A stretch of DNA of 64,000 bases from Eustoma russellianum (taxonomy: Eukaryota > Streptophyta > Magnoliopsida > Gentianales > Gentianaceae), in the NCBI GenBank assembly GCA_036186865.1, contig AP025075.1:17880019-17944018 (forward strand). Reading direction: 5' to 3'. Shown piece after piece: positions 1 through 10,460 of this stretch. The position numbers and the translations under genes are program-made. Each line of letters begins with the position of its first letter. Within the stretch, counting starts at the first letter, position 1. Under the pieces are notes generated by a model. That model saw only the letters and a program-made list of their open reading frames with translations. It was not told where the DNA came from and searched no databases.

Positions 1-2117
1 CTTAACCTTAGCATGCAATTTCTTAATCAGTTCAGCCTTATTCTTACCATCAATACTTGCATGTTCATGAACAGGAATAGGCACAAGATCAAGTGGAGAC
101 AAAGGATTGAAACCATATACAACTTCAAATGGTGAATGAGTGGTGCCACTGTGAACACTTCTATTATAAGCAAATTCAATATATGGTAAGCAATCTTCCC
201 AATTCTTAAGGTTCTCCTGAATTATAGCACGCAATAATTGAGACAAAGTTCTATTCACAACTTCAGTTTGACCATCTGTTTGGGGGTGAGCAGTAGTAGA
301 AAATAAAAGTTTTGTTCCAAGTTTACCCCATAACACACGCCAAAAGTGACTTAAGAACTTAGCATCTCTATCATTAACAATGGTTCTAGGCATGCCATGT
401 AGACGTACAACTTCCTGAAAGAACAAGTTTGCAACATGAGATGCATCATCAACCTTTTTACAAGCTATGAAGTGTGCCATTTTAGAAAATCTGTCAACGA
501 CGAGAAACACACTATCACTTCCATTTTTTGATCTAGGTAATCTCAAGACAAAGTCCATAGATATATCAATCCAAGGTGACATAGGGACAGGTAATGGGGT
601 GTACAAACCATGTTGATGTGATGTAGATTTAGCTTTCTTGCAAGTTATACAACTTCCACAAACCTTCTCTACATCAACTCTCATATGAGGCCAGAAGAAA
701 CGTTCCTTTAACATCTCTAATGTATTAAAGATACCAAAGTGACCCATTAAACCTCCACCATGTGCTTTTTTGACAAGTATCTCTCTGAAAAAACACTTAG
801 GTATGCACAATTTTCTTTCTTTAAACAAATATCCATCATGTAAATAATACTTACCAAATGGAGAATCGGCACATGCATCAAATATTGACTGAAAGTCAGG
901 ATCAGATGTATACAATTCCTTGATGCACTCAAATCCAAGCAAATGAGATGACAATGTAGTAATCAAAGAATATCTCCTAGATAATGCATCAGCTACAATG
1001 TTATCTTTTCCTTGCTTATATTTTATCACATAAGGAAATTGTTCAATGAATTCAACCCATTTTGCATGTCTCTTATTTAACTTTCCTTGGCTTTTAAGGA
1101 ACTTAAGACTTTCGTGATCAGTATGAACCACAAACTCCTTATGTTGCAAATAATGTTGCCAAGTATGCAATGATCTAACAAGTGCATACAACTCTTTGTC
1201 ATAGGTTGAATAATTCAATTGCGCTCCCTTAAGCTTTTCACTAAAATAAGCAATCGGTTGTTTAGACTGAGATAGTACAGCTCCTATACCAACACCACTA
1301 GCATCACATTCAATTTGAAATGTTTCATCAAAGCTAGGTAGTCTTAGAATAGGTGCAGAAGTTAACATTTCTTTAAGTTCATCAAAGGCTTTCTGTTGTG
1401 ACTCTCCCCACTGAAATCCTACGTCTTTTTTAACAACTTCATTCAAAGGTGCATCAATAGTGGAAAAGTCCTTAACAAATCTTCTATAGAAACTAGCCAA
1501 CCCATGAAATCTTCTCACCTCTCCAACAGTTGTGGGAATTGGCCATTCTAAAATTGAGTTCACTTTATCTTGGTCCATTTCAATTCCATTTGCACTAACA
1601 ACAAATCCTAGAAACACAACTTTTTCCATACAAAAAGAACATTTCTTGAAATTTGCATATAGTTGTTCTTTCTTCAATGCTTCAAAAATGCTTCTTAGAT
1701 GACCTATGTGTTCATGCAAAGTCTTAGAGTAAATCAAGATATCGTCAAAGTACACAACAACAAATTTTCCAATGAATGCACGTAAGACTTCATTCATTAA
1801 TCTCATGAAAGTACTAGGTGCATTAGTTAAGCCAAATGGCATGACTAACCACTCATACAATCCAAACTTAGTCTTAAATGCAGTTTTCCATTCATCACCT
1901 TCTTTAATGCGTACTTGAAAGTAACCACTTTTAAGATCAATCTTGGTAAAATACTTAGCACCGTACAATTCATCAAGCATATCATCAAGTCTCGGAATGG
2001 GGTACCTGTATTTTACAGTTATCTTGTTGATGGCTCTACAATCAGTACACATCCTCCATGTACCATCTTTCTTTGGTACAAAGATCACAGGAACAGCACA
2101 AGGACTCATGCTTTCCT
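1..2117 (-). CDS. pol: Gypsy-1 pol: reverse transcriptase, RNase H and integrase (partial)
   Basis: The minus strand codes for a Ty3/gypsy polymerase that stays recognisable to the window edge. RT begins with the motif SPCAVPVIFVPKKDGTWRMC near 2105 and carries the catalytic YFDD at 1752-1741. RNase H follows with a CDASG motif near 1300 and HTDHESLKF near 1120. An HHCC zinc finger lies around 780-620. The integrase triad is visible: Asp at 555-553 (MDFVL), Asp near 372 (NDRDAKF) and Glu at 264-262 (GQTEVVNR). All three enzymes therefore keep their key residues. The upstream linker is in another frame, consistent with loss of one base near 2113. I did not check every codon, so other single stops cannot be excluded. 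The product would copy element RNA into DNA and integrate it. Confidence 0.88.
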
Positions 2118-2378
2118 CACCTTTCCTTTGGCCAAGAGTTCTTCTACTTGGCGTTGAATTTCCTTCGTTTCAGCAGGGTTTGCTCTGTAGGCTAGCCTAT
2201 TAGGCAGGATAGCACCAGGTATGAAGTCTATTTGGTGCTCAACTCCTCTTAAAGGCGGCAAACCAGAAGGTTCTTCTTCAGTAAACAACCCTGAAAACTC
2301 ATCAAGCAAAGATACAACTCCACTGGGCAAAGCGGAGGGTAAGTCACTCATAGAAAAGAGAGACTCCTTAAACATCAA
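2106..2378 (-). pseudogene. Gypsy-1 protease-RT linker, frameshifted from RT
   Basis: This 90-residue stretch contains the acidic motif DEFSGLFTEEEPSGLPPLRG followed by GVEHQIDFIPGA and a region ending VEELLAKGKVRK. It is the conserved segment just before gypsy RT. It should read straight into the SPCAVP motif but stops at 2106, one base out of register. On its other side it is also out of frame with the protease segment ending at 2402. Both breaks look like single-base changes rather than programmed frameshift sites, because no slippery heptamer or downstream pseudoknot is evident. Confidence 0.8.
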
Positions 2379-2401
2379 AACGTAGACAGTTTTCTTTGAG
2401 T

Positions 2402-3049
2402 TTAGGGAAATTTCTTTTGAGATTTGTCTTCATCAATGTTTACTATCTCTTTGCCTTCAGACTCATTTTTCTTTCTTTCACTCTTAATACACTCCAGAAA
2501 TTTCTTTTCTGACTCTTTCTCCTTAGGGTCATTCCTATTCTTACACATTCTCTTTTGATCTTCAAATACCTTATGTGGGGGTAATGCATGTAGCTTAAAC
2601 AACTTATTGTTAAACCTGAACGAATACCTATTCAAGTATCCATCATAAGTAACTTTCTTATCAAACTGCCATGGTCTACCTAACAGGATAAGACTTGCAT
2701 GCATAGGAGCTACATCACATAAGATATCATCTTTATACCCACCAATAGACAATGAGATCAAAACTTGTTTGCTAACACTCACTTCTCCACAATCATTCAA
2801 CCAAGATAGTTTATAAGGGTGTGGATGGTTAAGTAATAGCAAATCAAGTTTTCTAACGAGTTCAACACTTGCCACATTAGTACAGGATCCAGAGTCAATA
2901 ATCAAAGTACAAACTTTCCCTTTAACCATGCAATGGATATGAAAAATGTTGTCTCTATGTTGATCTTGTTCATCAATCTTAACATGTGCATTAAGAGCTC
3001 TTCTAACAACCAAGAATTCTTTTGATGCAAGTTCTTCATCCTCACTCAC
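2402..3049 (-). pseudogene. Gypsy-1 aspartic protease
   Basis: A 215-residue segment with the retropepsin active-site motif LIIDSGSCTNVAS; the catalytic Asp codon is at 2895-2893. A second conserved block, ILLGRPWQFDKKVTYDGYLN, follows about 90 residues later, which is the usual spacing for gypsy proteases. The C-terminal 50 residues are lysine/glutamate rich and probably a linker. The frame overlaps the end of gag at 3049-3046 and starts without an ATG (GTG at 3049), so it was most likely made as part of a Gag-Pol polyprotein and is now separated by a frame change. Confidence 0.85.
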
Positions 3050-4396
3050 ACTTCATTTTCATCATGATTTTCCTCAACATTAACATGTTCCACTTTCTCA
3101 TCATCAGAATAATATTCATTAGATTCTTCAATGAACATGATACGTTTAGGGTTGGGACATTGATTTGCAAAATGACCTTTACCTAAACATTTATAGCATT
3201 GAATGTCTCTAAATCTAGTAGTGGAATTAGAAATGTTATCTTTAACCTTGTTTTTCCCTTTATCCAAGTTTTGTTGAGGTAGTCTTTGATTTGGTTGAGT
3301 CTTGCTATGGAATCCACGTCCTTGAGGTGCAGTTGACCTGAAAATTGTGCCTTGATTTGTCCTAGGCGGCATTCTTGGATAGGATGAAGAATTAGCTCGA
3401 AAAGATAAACTAGATGTAAAGGGTTTTACCTTGAGTTGTCTCTCAATCTTTTCAGCTTTATGAACCATGGAAGTCATATAAATATATGTGGTAAGTTCAA
3501 CTCTGTTTGCAATTTCCTTGCTCAATCCAGCTAGAAATCTAGCCATGTTAGCTTTCTCTGGTTTTTCAATGTTAGTTCTTATCAATAAGATCTCTAACTC
3601 TTTGAAATACTCGTCTACACTATGGCTTCCTTGAGTGAGTTTTTGCAAGTTTTGGTAGATGGTTCTTTCATAATCTGAAGGAATGAATTTTTTCTCATCT
3701 CAATTTTCATTTCTTCCCAAGTAGAGATTGGTGCTTGTCTGGTTCTTCTCCTTACGTTGTGTAGTTGATCCCACCAAATTAAGGCATAATCTGCAAACTC
3801 TATAGATGCATAGCGCACTTTAGTCAAATCAGTATAATTTGTACAAGAGTATATGAGATCTACCTTTTTCTCCCATTCAAAATATGCCTCAACATCACTC
3901 TTTCCATAGAATGTGGGGATGTTCACTTTTGTTTTGATGAATTCATCTTCTTGTGGGTTATTCTTTTGATTCCCACGGTTTCGAAATTGGTTGTACTCTT
4001 CCTCAATATTATAGTCATCAAACATTTGGTGTGGTTTTTCTTCTCTTTCATCAAAGGTCCTCATAGTATGAAATCCCTATTAAGCCCTCTTCCTCTGCCT
4101 CTGCCTCTACCTCTTCCTCTTTCCGGAGCAAAAGACCCATGGCTTTCAAGCCTATGTTCCGGTATATGTGATGTTTGTCCTTCACGTAAAGGATTTTGTA
4201 GATGAGTTTGTGACTATTTTTCTAGGCCCTCTACAAGGCTACTCATCAATTTCATTTCCCACAACATATTTTGCATTAGTTGTGCTAAATCGTCCACGTT
4301 TGTGGGCAATCTTTCTCCTTCTTTGTTAAGACCCACGATACTCTCAGGTGTCTTATCCATTGTACAATTACCTGAAATTGAACAAAAAAATAACAA
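3046..4396 (-). pseudogene. gag: Gypsy-1 gag, three frame segments
   Basis: Gag is spread over three minus-strand frames: 4396-4214 (N-terminal 60 residues), 4064-3615 and 3648-3046. The middle segment holds the Retrotrans_gag core with FYGKSDVEAYFEWEKKVD and ALIWWDQL. The last segment continues it with QGSHSVDEYFKELEILLIR and then a basic, proline/serine-rich stretch. It ends in a perfect CCHC zinc knuckle, CYKCLGKGHFANQC, near 3190-3150, followed by an acidic tail. The structural protein would package element RNA into virus-like particles in the cytoplasm. The overlap at 3648-3615 marks a single-base frameshift. The gap 4213-4065 is coding-like but broken; it includes a run of CTGCCT-type repeats. 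Confidence 0.85.
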
Positions 4397-5411
4397 AGAA
4401 AAAAACTAACACAAAGACAAAAGAAACTTGATTATGTTAGTGGAAAACAAAAAACAAGTGTTTGTCCCTCTCTCTCTTTTTTGTAGTTCACACAATCTTG
4501 TGTTTTCTTGAAGAATCTGAGGCTAGAACAATTCAAAACAAACTTGCCAAGTGAGTTTCAATTCCGATACCTTTAATCATGTAAATTAAACCTTCTTCAC
4601 AAGTCTCCCACCAATTCACTCACAATTCCAATGTTATAAACAACAAACTTGGACTGTACTAAGATTCAAATAGAATTGAAACCAAATTTGATGTAATAAG
4701 CTGAGCCAAAGAAATGCTAAGGGGTTGCCCTGGGCAATCCTTAACTTAATCTTAGGCTTTATGCAAGCTAGATGCAAGTATGAATGAACTAGAAGCACTC
4801 AAGTGTTCAAAAGTGAAAACAAATGGGTACTTCGGGTTTATGAAGGAAACAAGATCAGCTCTTTTGCTCTTTGCACTTTTAATTGTTTTGTGCAAAGTTT
4901 TCTTTGAAATAAGCTTCTCTTTCTTTCTTTCTCTTTTTTTCTTGTTCAAAGCTAAACAAGGTGTATATATCTCGGTAAAATTGATTGGTAAGGCTTTGTG
5001 TATTTGTTTTGGATGGATATCTTGATGTTTTTGTGTGTAGTAGGCTGTCAAGTTGTTCAAGATGAACAGATTGATTTTCTTTCTTGTCGAGGTTGCCAAA
5101 TTAGATATTGAACACACGAAAATGCAACTAAAATCACCACACAATACAACTAAACAAACACAAAGTCTAAAACAAGTTAAGAGCTTCGATAACAACAAGA
5201 ATATAGGATAGACCAAGGTAGACTAAGGTAGATATATAAGCAATACTGAATATAAGTAATGCAGAAAAGCTTCTAAACAAAGAACTTAGAGTCCAAGAAA
5301 GTGTCTAAACATAAAGAAATTGAAATCCAACCAAATGAAATAAACAAACCATAAATCATCAGAAAGAAATAATCCTTAAGTGTTTTATGATATGTTTGTC
5401 CTTAGTCCTTT

Positions 5412-5600
5412 CCAATTTCATATAGGTCCAGCGTCACGGTAAGTTCTCATAGTCCAATCCAACCTTATATCACCAATGTCATGTAGGTCCAGCGTTACGG
5501 TAATTGTCCAGAGTCCAATCCAACCTTATATCACCAATTTCATGTAGGTCCAGTGTTACGGTAATTGTCAAGAGTCCAATCTAACCTTATATCACCAATT
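5412..5600. repeat. 61-bp tandem repeat, three copies plus a stub
   Basis: Units start at 5412, 5473 and 5534, each beginning CCAAT(T/G)TCAT and containing TAGGTCCAG and ACGGTAA. A partial fourth begins at 5595. Units differ at only a few positions. It sits in the Gypsy-1 leader between gag and the primer-binding site. There are no variable spacers, so it is not a CRISPR array. Confidence 0.93.
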
Positions 5601-5660
5601 GATACGGTAAGCTTGTATATCGGTTTTTTTTGAGTTTTTTTGCTTGTTGAACAGGAAGAA

Positions 5661-5670
5661 NNNNNNNNNN
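5661..5670. other. Assembly gap of ten N
   Basis: Ten consecutive N inside the Gypsy-1 leader, next to the 61-bp tandem array. The true length of missing sequence is unknown and may be a tandem repeat collapse. Confidence 0.99.
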
Positions 5671-5773
5671 ATCAACCTTCTAAGAAGATGGTTGAATGGT
5701 GGATGAAGAGAAGAACGAAAGAAAAGAAAAATTGACACAAAGAAATGATAAGTTGAGTTAAAGAAAAACCTTC

Positions 5774-5787
5774 GCTCTGATATCACT
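5774..5787 (-). promoter_or_regulatory. Gypsy-1 primer-binding site
   Basis: The minus strand reads TGATATCAGAGCG two to three bases inside the LTR end. It matches the plant initiator-Met tRNA 3' end complement TGGTATCAGAGC with one change. This fixes the LTR boundary and the orientation of the element. Confidence 0.75.
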
Positions 5788-5788
5788 T

Positions 5789-6791
5789 TGATACGTGCAA
5801 GAATGGACCTTTCTTTAACTCTAAAGCTCCTCCTCCAAATATGGTTTAGGCACAATGAAGATAGCTTCACCTTGCTTCCAAATAAGTTGAAGAAAACCTT
5901 TTGAACATAAGTCCTCCAATGAGTTCTACATAACCCAAGCAAGATACCTCCCTCTTGGATGTTTCACTCCCCGGAATTGGACAACTCTCACAAGGATGCT
6001 CAAGCCTTGAAAGATTCTAGCCTTGATTTTGAATATGAACCAAGAAAACACACAAGAATTACTCTTGAAGAAGAAGAAATTTTCATTGAAGGTGTGAGAT
6101 TACAAAGCTTCTATTATGTGCCTTTTATAGGCAAAAAATATCACAAGACAACAAACTATCTTACAAATTGAAATAATAATTGAAAAGACTACACACTTCT
6201 AAAAACTATTCATTTAGGCTCCATAAAAACTAGTCTTGCAAGTCTTGAATGATGATTTTCAAAGTAGGTCCCTCAAGTACTATTCATGGAAGACTTTAAG
6301 CATTTTTCTTCATCTTGAAATCACTTATGGATTGTGACTAATTTTTGGACATGGTCCGATCCGAATTAGGCCTTGATCTTTCTTAGAGAATTGTAGCCAA
6401 TTGAGTGTAGAAAATAATCATATAAAGTTCTTTGCATTTGGCCCAACCATTGAGGAGATACATCCAAATTACTGAAGGTATGTCACAGAATTCGGTAGAA
6501 ACAATACTTCCATTTTCATGCTCTTTTTGAATGCCAAGACGACCGATTGTGGAAAAGTACAAAACATGAAAGTTGTATATATTTGTCTTAGCTTTCTAAT
6601 GCATCCTGAAACTCTTAATTTGGCCTTGTGGTTGGAGAGATACGTCAATTCTACCAAAACGGGTCCTGCAGAAACTCACAATCCGAGATGGGCCTAAGCT
6701 AATACAACATAAACATTTTAAAAAAACAAAATAAAGAACACATTCTATACTAATGATATTTTAAAATGGTTCTAAAATTTCTTACAAATCA
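5789..6791 (-). repeat. Gypsy-1 5' LTR
   Basis: The inner edge TGATACGTGC at 5789 adjoins the primer-binding site. The outer edge is placed at CAAATCA (6791), giving TGAT...ATCA inverted ends and about 1,003 bp. The outer boundary is inferred because the partner LTR is outside the window. The segment shares a GGACCTTTC(T/C)TT block near its inner end with the Gypsy-2 LTR at 9738. Confidence 0.6.
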
Positions 6792-6904
6792 TGTTGTAGG
6801 TTCAATAAGGTGAACCCAATGTATAAGTTCCCTTGGTTCATCTTGCACATGTTTAAATAGGAAGGCCCCCACTTCATGCATTAGTTTCTTAGTTTTACTT
6901 CTTG

Positions 6905-7345
6905 TTAAGGGTCCTTGATCTTGGATTTTTGTAAAATTATGTGCATTCTCATTATCTTGGCATGTATGAGGGTTATGGATCTCATCAGAATATCAAATGC
7001 CTTTCCACTTATAGAAAAATTTATATTCTCTTCATCGGTGTAATCAACTTCATCTTTGAATATAGATTTACCTTTTGAGTCGGTAATCATAGGAACTTCA
7101 ATTCTCTTGGCAAAAGCTATCTATATGTCAAATCCGCAACCTTTCAAATGATTTACCATTCTAAATTTCCACAGAGAATAGTTTTGAGCATCAAAGATAG
7201 GAGCTTTGGTGTTTGAGGCAGAGAATAAAGTGGTTGATTCGGAAGTTGAGCTGTAAGATGAAGAGGTTGTCATTGCCATGATCTTTAATCTTGCTACTTT
7301 CGAAAATGGTTTAGCCCACTCCAACTCAAATACTCTCCAAATCAA
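6905..7345 (-). pseudogene. gag: Ty1/copia gag N-terminal fragment
   Basis: Two minus-strand segments (7345-7121 and 7090-6905) resemble the start of a copia Gag. The motif APIFDAQNYSLWKFRMVNHL is the DUF4219-like beginning, where Asn-Tyr-x-x-Trp and Arg-Met are typical. About 20 residues later come a lysine-rich stretch and FDILMRSI, which fits the UBN2-type continuation. A low-complexity SSSYSSTSES run precedes it. The rest of the element is missing, and it abuts the Gypsy-1 LTR at 6791, so the gypsy element or a deletion removed its 3' part. Confidence 0.6.
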
Positions 7346-7890
7346 TAAATAAGGAGATGAGAGATAATAAATAAAGACACACGATATTGAGTGGTTCGAA
7401 TCAATTGATTCTACTCTTCTACCACTTTGTCTTCAAAGTGGATTTTCAACAACAACTCTTCTTATTATCAATAATAAGAACAACAACAACAGTACTTACA
7501 CTAACAACTAGTGTAAGCAACAAGACAACAACCGTAGCTTCTTGCACAAAACCACTTTGTACAGTAACAACAACAACAACAACAACAACTATAAGGAAAA
7601 ACAAGTCCTTGCTTCTTCACAACTCCAACAAAGTTTTATCAAAGAACTTTCACCAAGTAGGTTTTGAGAATTGGTGGAGGTTACACTTTCTAGCAAGTCG
7701 GTTAGACTCCTATTTTCACAATTTACAACAATTTAGAACAAGCAATAAGAGCTTAATAAGATTCGAGCACTTTTGCACATTTGAGAGCTTTTTACAACAA
7801 TAAAAAATAAAGCTTGAGGAGGATGAAAGTCTGTATATGCCTCATCTGAGCTTCTTCAATATATAGATGATGTGAGCCACGTTTTTGCAT
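7346..7890 (-). other. Probable copia 5' untranslated/LTR remnant
   Basis: The sequence upstream of the gag fragment contains GAGTGGTTCGAATCAATTGA near 7389, the kind of block found in copia LTR R/U5 regions, and a run of CAA/ACA triplets at 7566-7590. No primer-binding site could be placed. No coding signal is convincing; the plus-strand open frame here is compositional. Confidence 0.35.
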
Positions 7891-7894
7891 GCTT

Positions 7895-8830
7895 CGTTGT
7901 AACACCCCAGGTTTTATGAAAAGGAAAAATAAAGGGAAATAATATAAAAGGAAAGAAAAAGTTATAAATATTAATTATAGGTAATAATTATCCTAATATT
8001 ATTTGGTTAGGATAGGAAATATGTGATAGCATTAAACTCTAAAGGATTAACCTAAACATATTTCCTATACCTATTAGAAAATCATTTACACACACACACA
8101 CAAAATACACACAAGACCTAAACCCTACCTCACATCCACACCAAAAAATCGGGAGCCTTGTTCCCACCCCTACCCAACAAGCAATTCGACCGACCACCTC
8201 TAGGAGGAAGGAAAAGGATTTTTCTCCAATAAACTTGGTGTAGTATATACGCGTAGAGGTAAGTACCTTTTCTGTATTCGTTTTAAATTTGCGAACCATA
8301 TAAATATATTTTTGTATAAACATGAGGAACATGCATATGTATAATTGACTGCATAGTTAAATGCATATATGTATGTGTGTGGTGGCGGGTGTATGTATAT
8401 GTATAAAGACGCAAATTTTGTATTCTATGATTTAAGGACCGAAAGTAATAAATGTATAGTATTTGAATAGGCTTCGGCCGAATTATATATTTATGTATAA
8501 GATTGATGTATAAGTTTCATACGTACATAATTTATAATATATGACATGTGTATGAATATGTGTATGATTATTTGTATGATGGACTTTGGATGAGCATATA
8601 ATACCCATGAGCATTTCATTTTTTTTGGTGAATACCCTTACCATTTCTAGCCTTAAATAAATAACTAGATAAAAGAATATGAGTAAATCTTGGTAAATGG
8701 GAATTACATACCTCTCCTGTATGATTTCAAATCGTCTACGATCTTTTTCGCAAACACTTCTCAACTTTCTTTGTAGTTAAACCTGAGAAACCGGTGCTAT
8801 AAAGGAATAGTCTTAAACGAACTTCATTTT
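7895..8830. other. LTR-like sequence, unassigned
   Basis: It opens with TGTAACACCCCAGG, a common start of plant gypsy LTRs. Next come an AT-rich stretch, a (CA)n run at 8090-8101 and a block with CCTAAACCCTACC near 8120. No second copy is present in the window, so a solo or truncated LTR is only a guess. I see no gene in it. Confidence 0.35.
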
Positions 8831-9181
8831 TTAAAAGAACAAAAATATGTATTTGAAGCTAAAATAAAGGAAGGGGGAGAGGGAGGGGAAAGTAATATGT
8901 ATGCATGGAATAGCAAATAGCACAACGTAAATTCATCTGCATTCGCTCAGTGTGGGCAGTCAAACCAACCAAAAGAAGCAAAATAACCACCAAAGTTGTC
9001 CCACATGTAAACCCATTCAGTACCTATTGCCTCTTTTACAGCAAGAATTCACGCGAGTGCACACATCTCCCTTTGGTGGCATACGTCACGGACTGGATCA
9101 TGGCCATTATCATTTTACTTCTTCGCTTACACAATAAGGATTCAGCAACTAGCTCCTCATTTCTAAGATGATCTTTTAATT
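8831..9181 (-). other. 3' flank / UTR of the host-gene exon
   Basis: Sequence downstream of the stop codon at 9184-9182 on the minus strand. It includes a purine-rich block at 8866-8900 and no repeat recognised elsewhere in the window. A 3' UTR is inferred only from position. Open frames on the plus strand here are not supported by any motif. Confidence 0.4.
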
Positions 9182-9313
9182 TCAGGACATCAGCTCAGGG
9201 AGCATAAAATTTAGAGCCCTATCACGCATTACACTTGGATCATCAACCAAAAGAGCTACCGAGCTGCCAGATCTCTGTGATGCAGAATAAGTTCCAGACA
9301 GAGCATTGCGAGT
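9182..9313 (-). CDS. Terminal exon of an unidentified host gene
   Basis: On the minus strand a pyrimidine-rich tract and CATGCAG (ending at 9314) form a good splice acceptor. It is followed by 43 open codons and TGA at 9184-9182. The encoded C-terminus begins TRNALSGTYSASQRSGSSV, continues ALLVDDPSVMRDRALN and ends FMLPELMS. It does not look like Gag or Pol: it is serine-rich at first and then has a short hydrophobic/charged tail. I do not recognise the protein. The 132-nt exon is a multiple of three from the acceptor, implying phase 0. Upstream exons are not in the window; Gypsy-2 begins about 425 bp upstream, so the gene may be interrupted by the retrotransposon nest or this may be a captured fragment. 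Confidence 0.55.
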   Translation of the reverse strand, partial: TRNALSGTYSASQRSGSSVALLVDDPSVMRDRALNFMLPELMS

Positions 9314-9737
9314 CTGCATGAGAGAGAGAAACAGAGAGATTTAGACTCGAGAAATAAATGTAATCCAGTGAACATCTCACCAAACAGCTGTGAATTGCAA
9401 TTCCTAGATGACAAAATCCGAGCAGAAGCTCGAAAGAAGCAATGCTACTATATAGGAAACGTAAAGCATTTATTGCAACTCAATTTCACACCCACAATAA
9501 ATTATAAGCTCAATTAAAACACGACGACAAGAACACATGACAAACTTTCATGACAGACAATCTATATTTGCAACTAATGATCCTACCCCCTAAAAAGAAT
9601 TAACATCAATCACAAGCAAGCATAGAGGAACTATCACACTAAAGACTGCAATTCCATACTTCACCATAAAATTTTAATTTCTTTTTAACTAGCTAAAGTT
9701 TTTATTTATTAAAGAAGAATTTACAACATTGAGAGGG
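9314..9737 (-). other. Putative intron upstream of the terminal exon
   Basis: AT-rich sequence between the splice acceptor at 9315-9314 and the edge of Gypsy-2. No further exon is apparent. The purine-rich plus-strand block GAGAGAGAGAAACAGAGAGA at 9320-9340 is the polypyrimidine tract of the acceptor read from the other strand. Confidence 0.45.
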
Positions 9738-10460
9738 TGATGTGTGTTCCACGCCAAAGAACGGACCTTTCCTTCGTTCTAATTGTGTCTTCCACAAGAA
9801 ACCTTGTGCGGTGACAAGAACGGTTCAAAAAAGCCAACCTTGGCTGTGTGTTCTCATTTGGAATGAGCAATATCCACCTCCTTGAAGCTTGTTCGTGGTC
9901 CAGGAATAGCAAACCAGCCCTGGTATGTGCCTTTAAGATAGTAGGATTCGATTCTCCCACAACGTGTGATCAAAACGTTGATATAGAATCTAGTTTTGAT
10001 CGATGATCAAAGAAAGCACAAGGAAGAACCTTGCTAGGCAGCCTTTGGATGAAAGTTATAATTTTTCATTAACAATCTGTTCTTCCAAGTGGCTGACCTT
10101 GGATACATATAACCCTACAAATGATAAACCTAGTTTACAAGAGATAAGATAGGTCTTCTATTGGATTTTCATCACTTCAGCATCTGATCAACCTTCCATG
10201 CCTTATCTCTAAGGTCCTCTAACAAGTTGTAGCCTCGGTTGTCTAGTTTGTATAGCATCCTAAATCACCTCAAAACAATATTGTATGATAGAGTTATGGC
10301 CAAAATACCGAGATAGTGTCATCCTGAGAAAAACCCTACTTTTTAGGTGTTTTTCCAAATATGGAAATCCTATTTTCCTGTCTTTTAACTAACATTTTTA
10401 ATGTTTAAAAAATTCAAAAAACATGTAAAATGACTCTAAAAATATTACAAAAGATTACAA
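9738..10460 (-). repeat. Gypsy-2 3' LTR (approximate)
   Basis: The terminal block TGATGTGTGTTCC at 9738, followed by GGACCTTTCCTTCG, parallels the inner end of the Gypsy-1 LTR. The other boundary is set near 10460 from similarity of the ACTCTAAAAATATTACAA block to the Gypsy-1 LTR end. Neither a polypurine tract nor a target duplication was confirmed. Confidence 0.5.

Larger units (their letters stand above)
4397..5772 (-). other. Gypsy-1 5' leader
   Basis: No convincing coding sequence lies between the gag start and the primer-binding site. The region is T/C- and A-rich and related to 60300-61200 in the same window (shared gene order and short blocks such as GGGGTTGCC followed by CAATCC/TAATCT), so it is a family-specific untranslated leader. 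It includes the 61-bp tandem repeat and the assembly gap listed separately. Confidence 0.6.
1..6791 (-). mobile_element. Gypsy-1: Ty3/gypsy LTR retrotransposon, 3' end beyond the window
   Basis: Read on the minus strand, the order is LTR (6791-5789), primer-binding site, long leader, gag, protease, RT, RNase H and integrase. Protease-RT-RNase H-integrase is the Ty3/gypsy order; copia places integrase before RT. The integrase C-terminal part and the 3' LTR lie beyond base 1. Coding capacity is well preserved in pol but gag and protease carry several frame changes, so this copy is probably non-functional yet not ancient. The clade within Ty3/gypsy (chromovirus or other) is not resolved because the integrase tail is missing. 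Confidence 0.93.

Noticed and set aside
2106..3049. Programmed ribosomal frameshift between Gypsy-1 gag, protease and RT
   Set aside because: Neither junction shows a slippery heptamer or clear downstream structure, and the several frame changes are better explained by single-base mutations.
4752..5216. 154-codon minus-strand and 81-codon plus-strand open frames
   Set aside because: They are in the untranslated Gypsy-1 leader; composition is low complexity (Phe/Lys/Ser runs) and there is no recognised domain.
5412..5600. Possible CRISPR array
   Set aside because: The units are contiguous near-identical 61-bp repeats without variable spacers, in a plant retrotransposon leader.
7387..7803. 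138-codon plus-strand frame rich in Thr
   Set aside because: The Thr run is the translation of an ACA repeat in the leader-like sequence antisense to a copia gag fragment.
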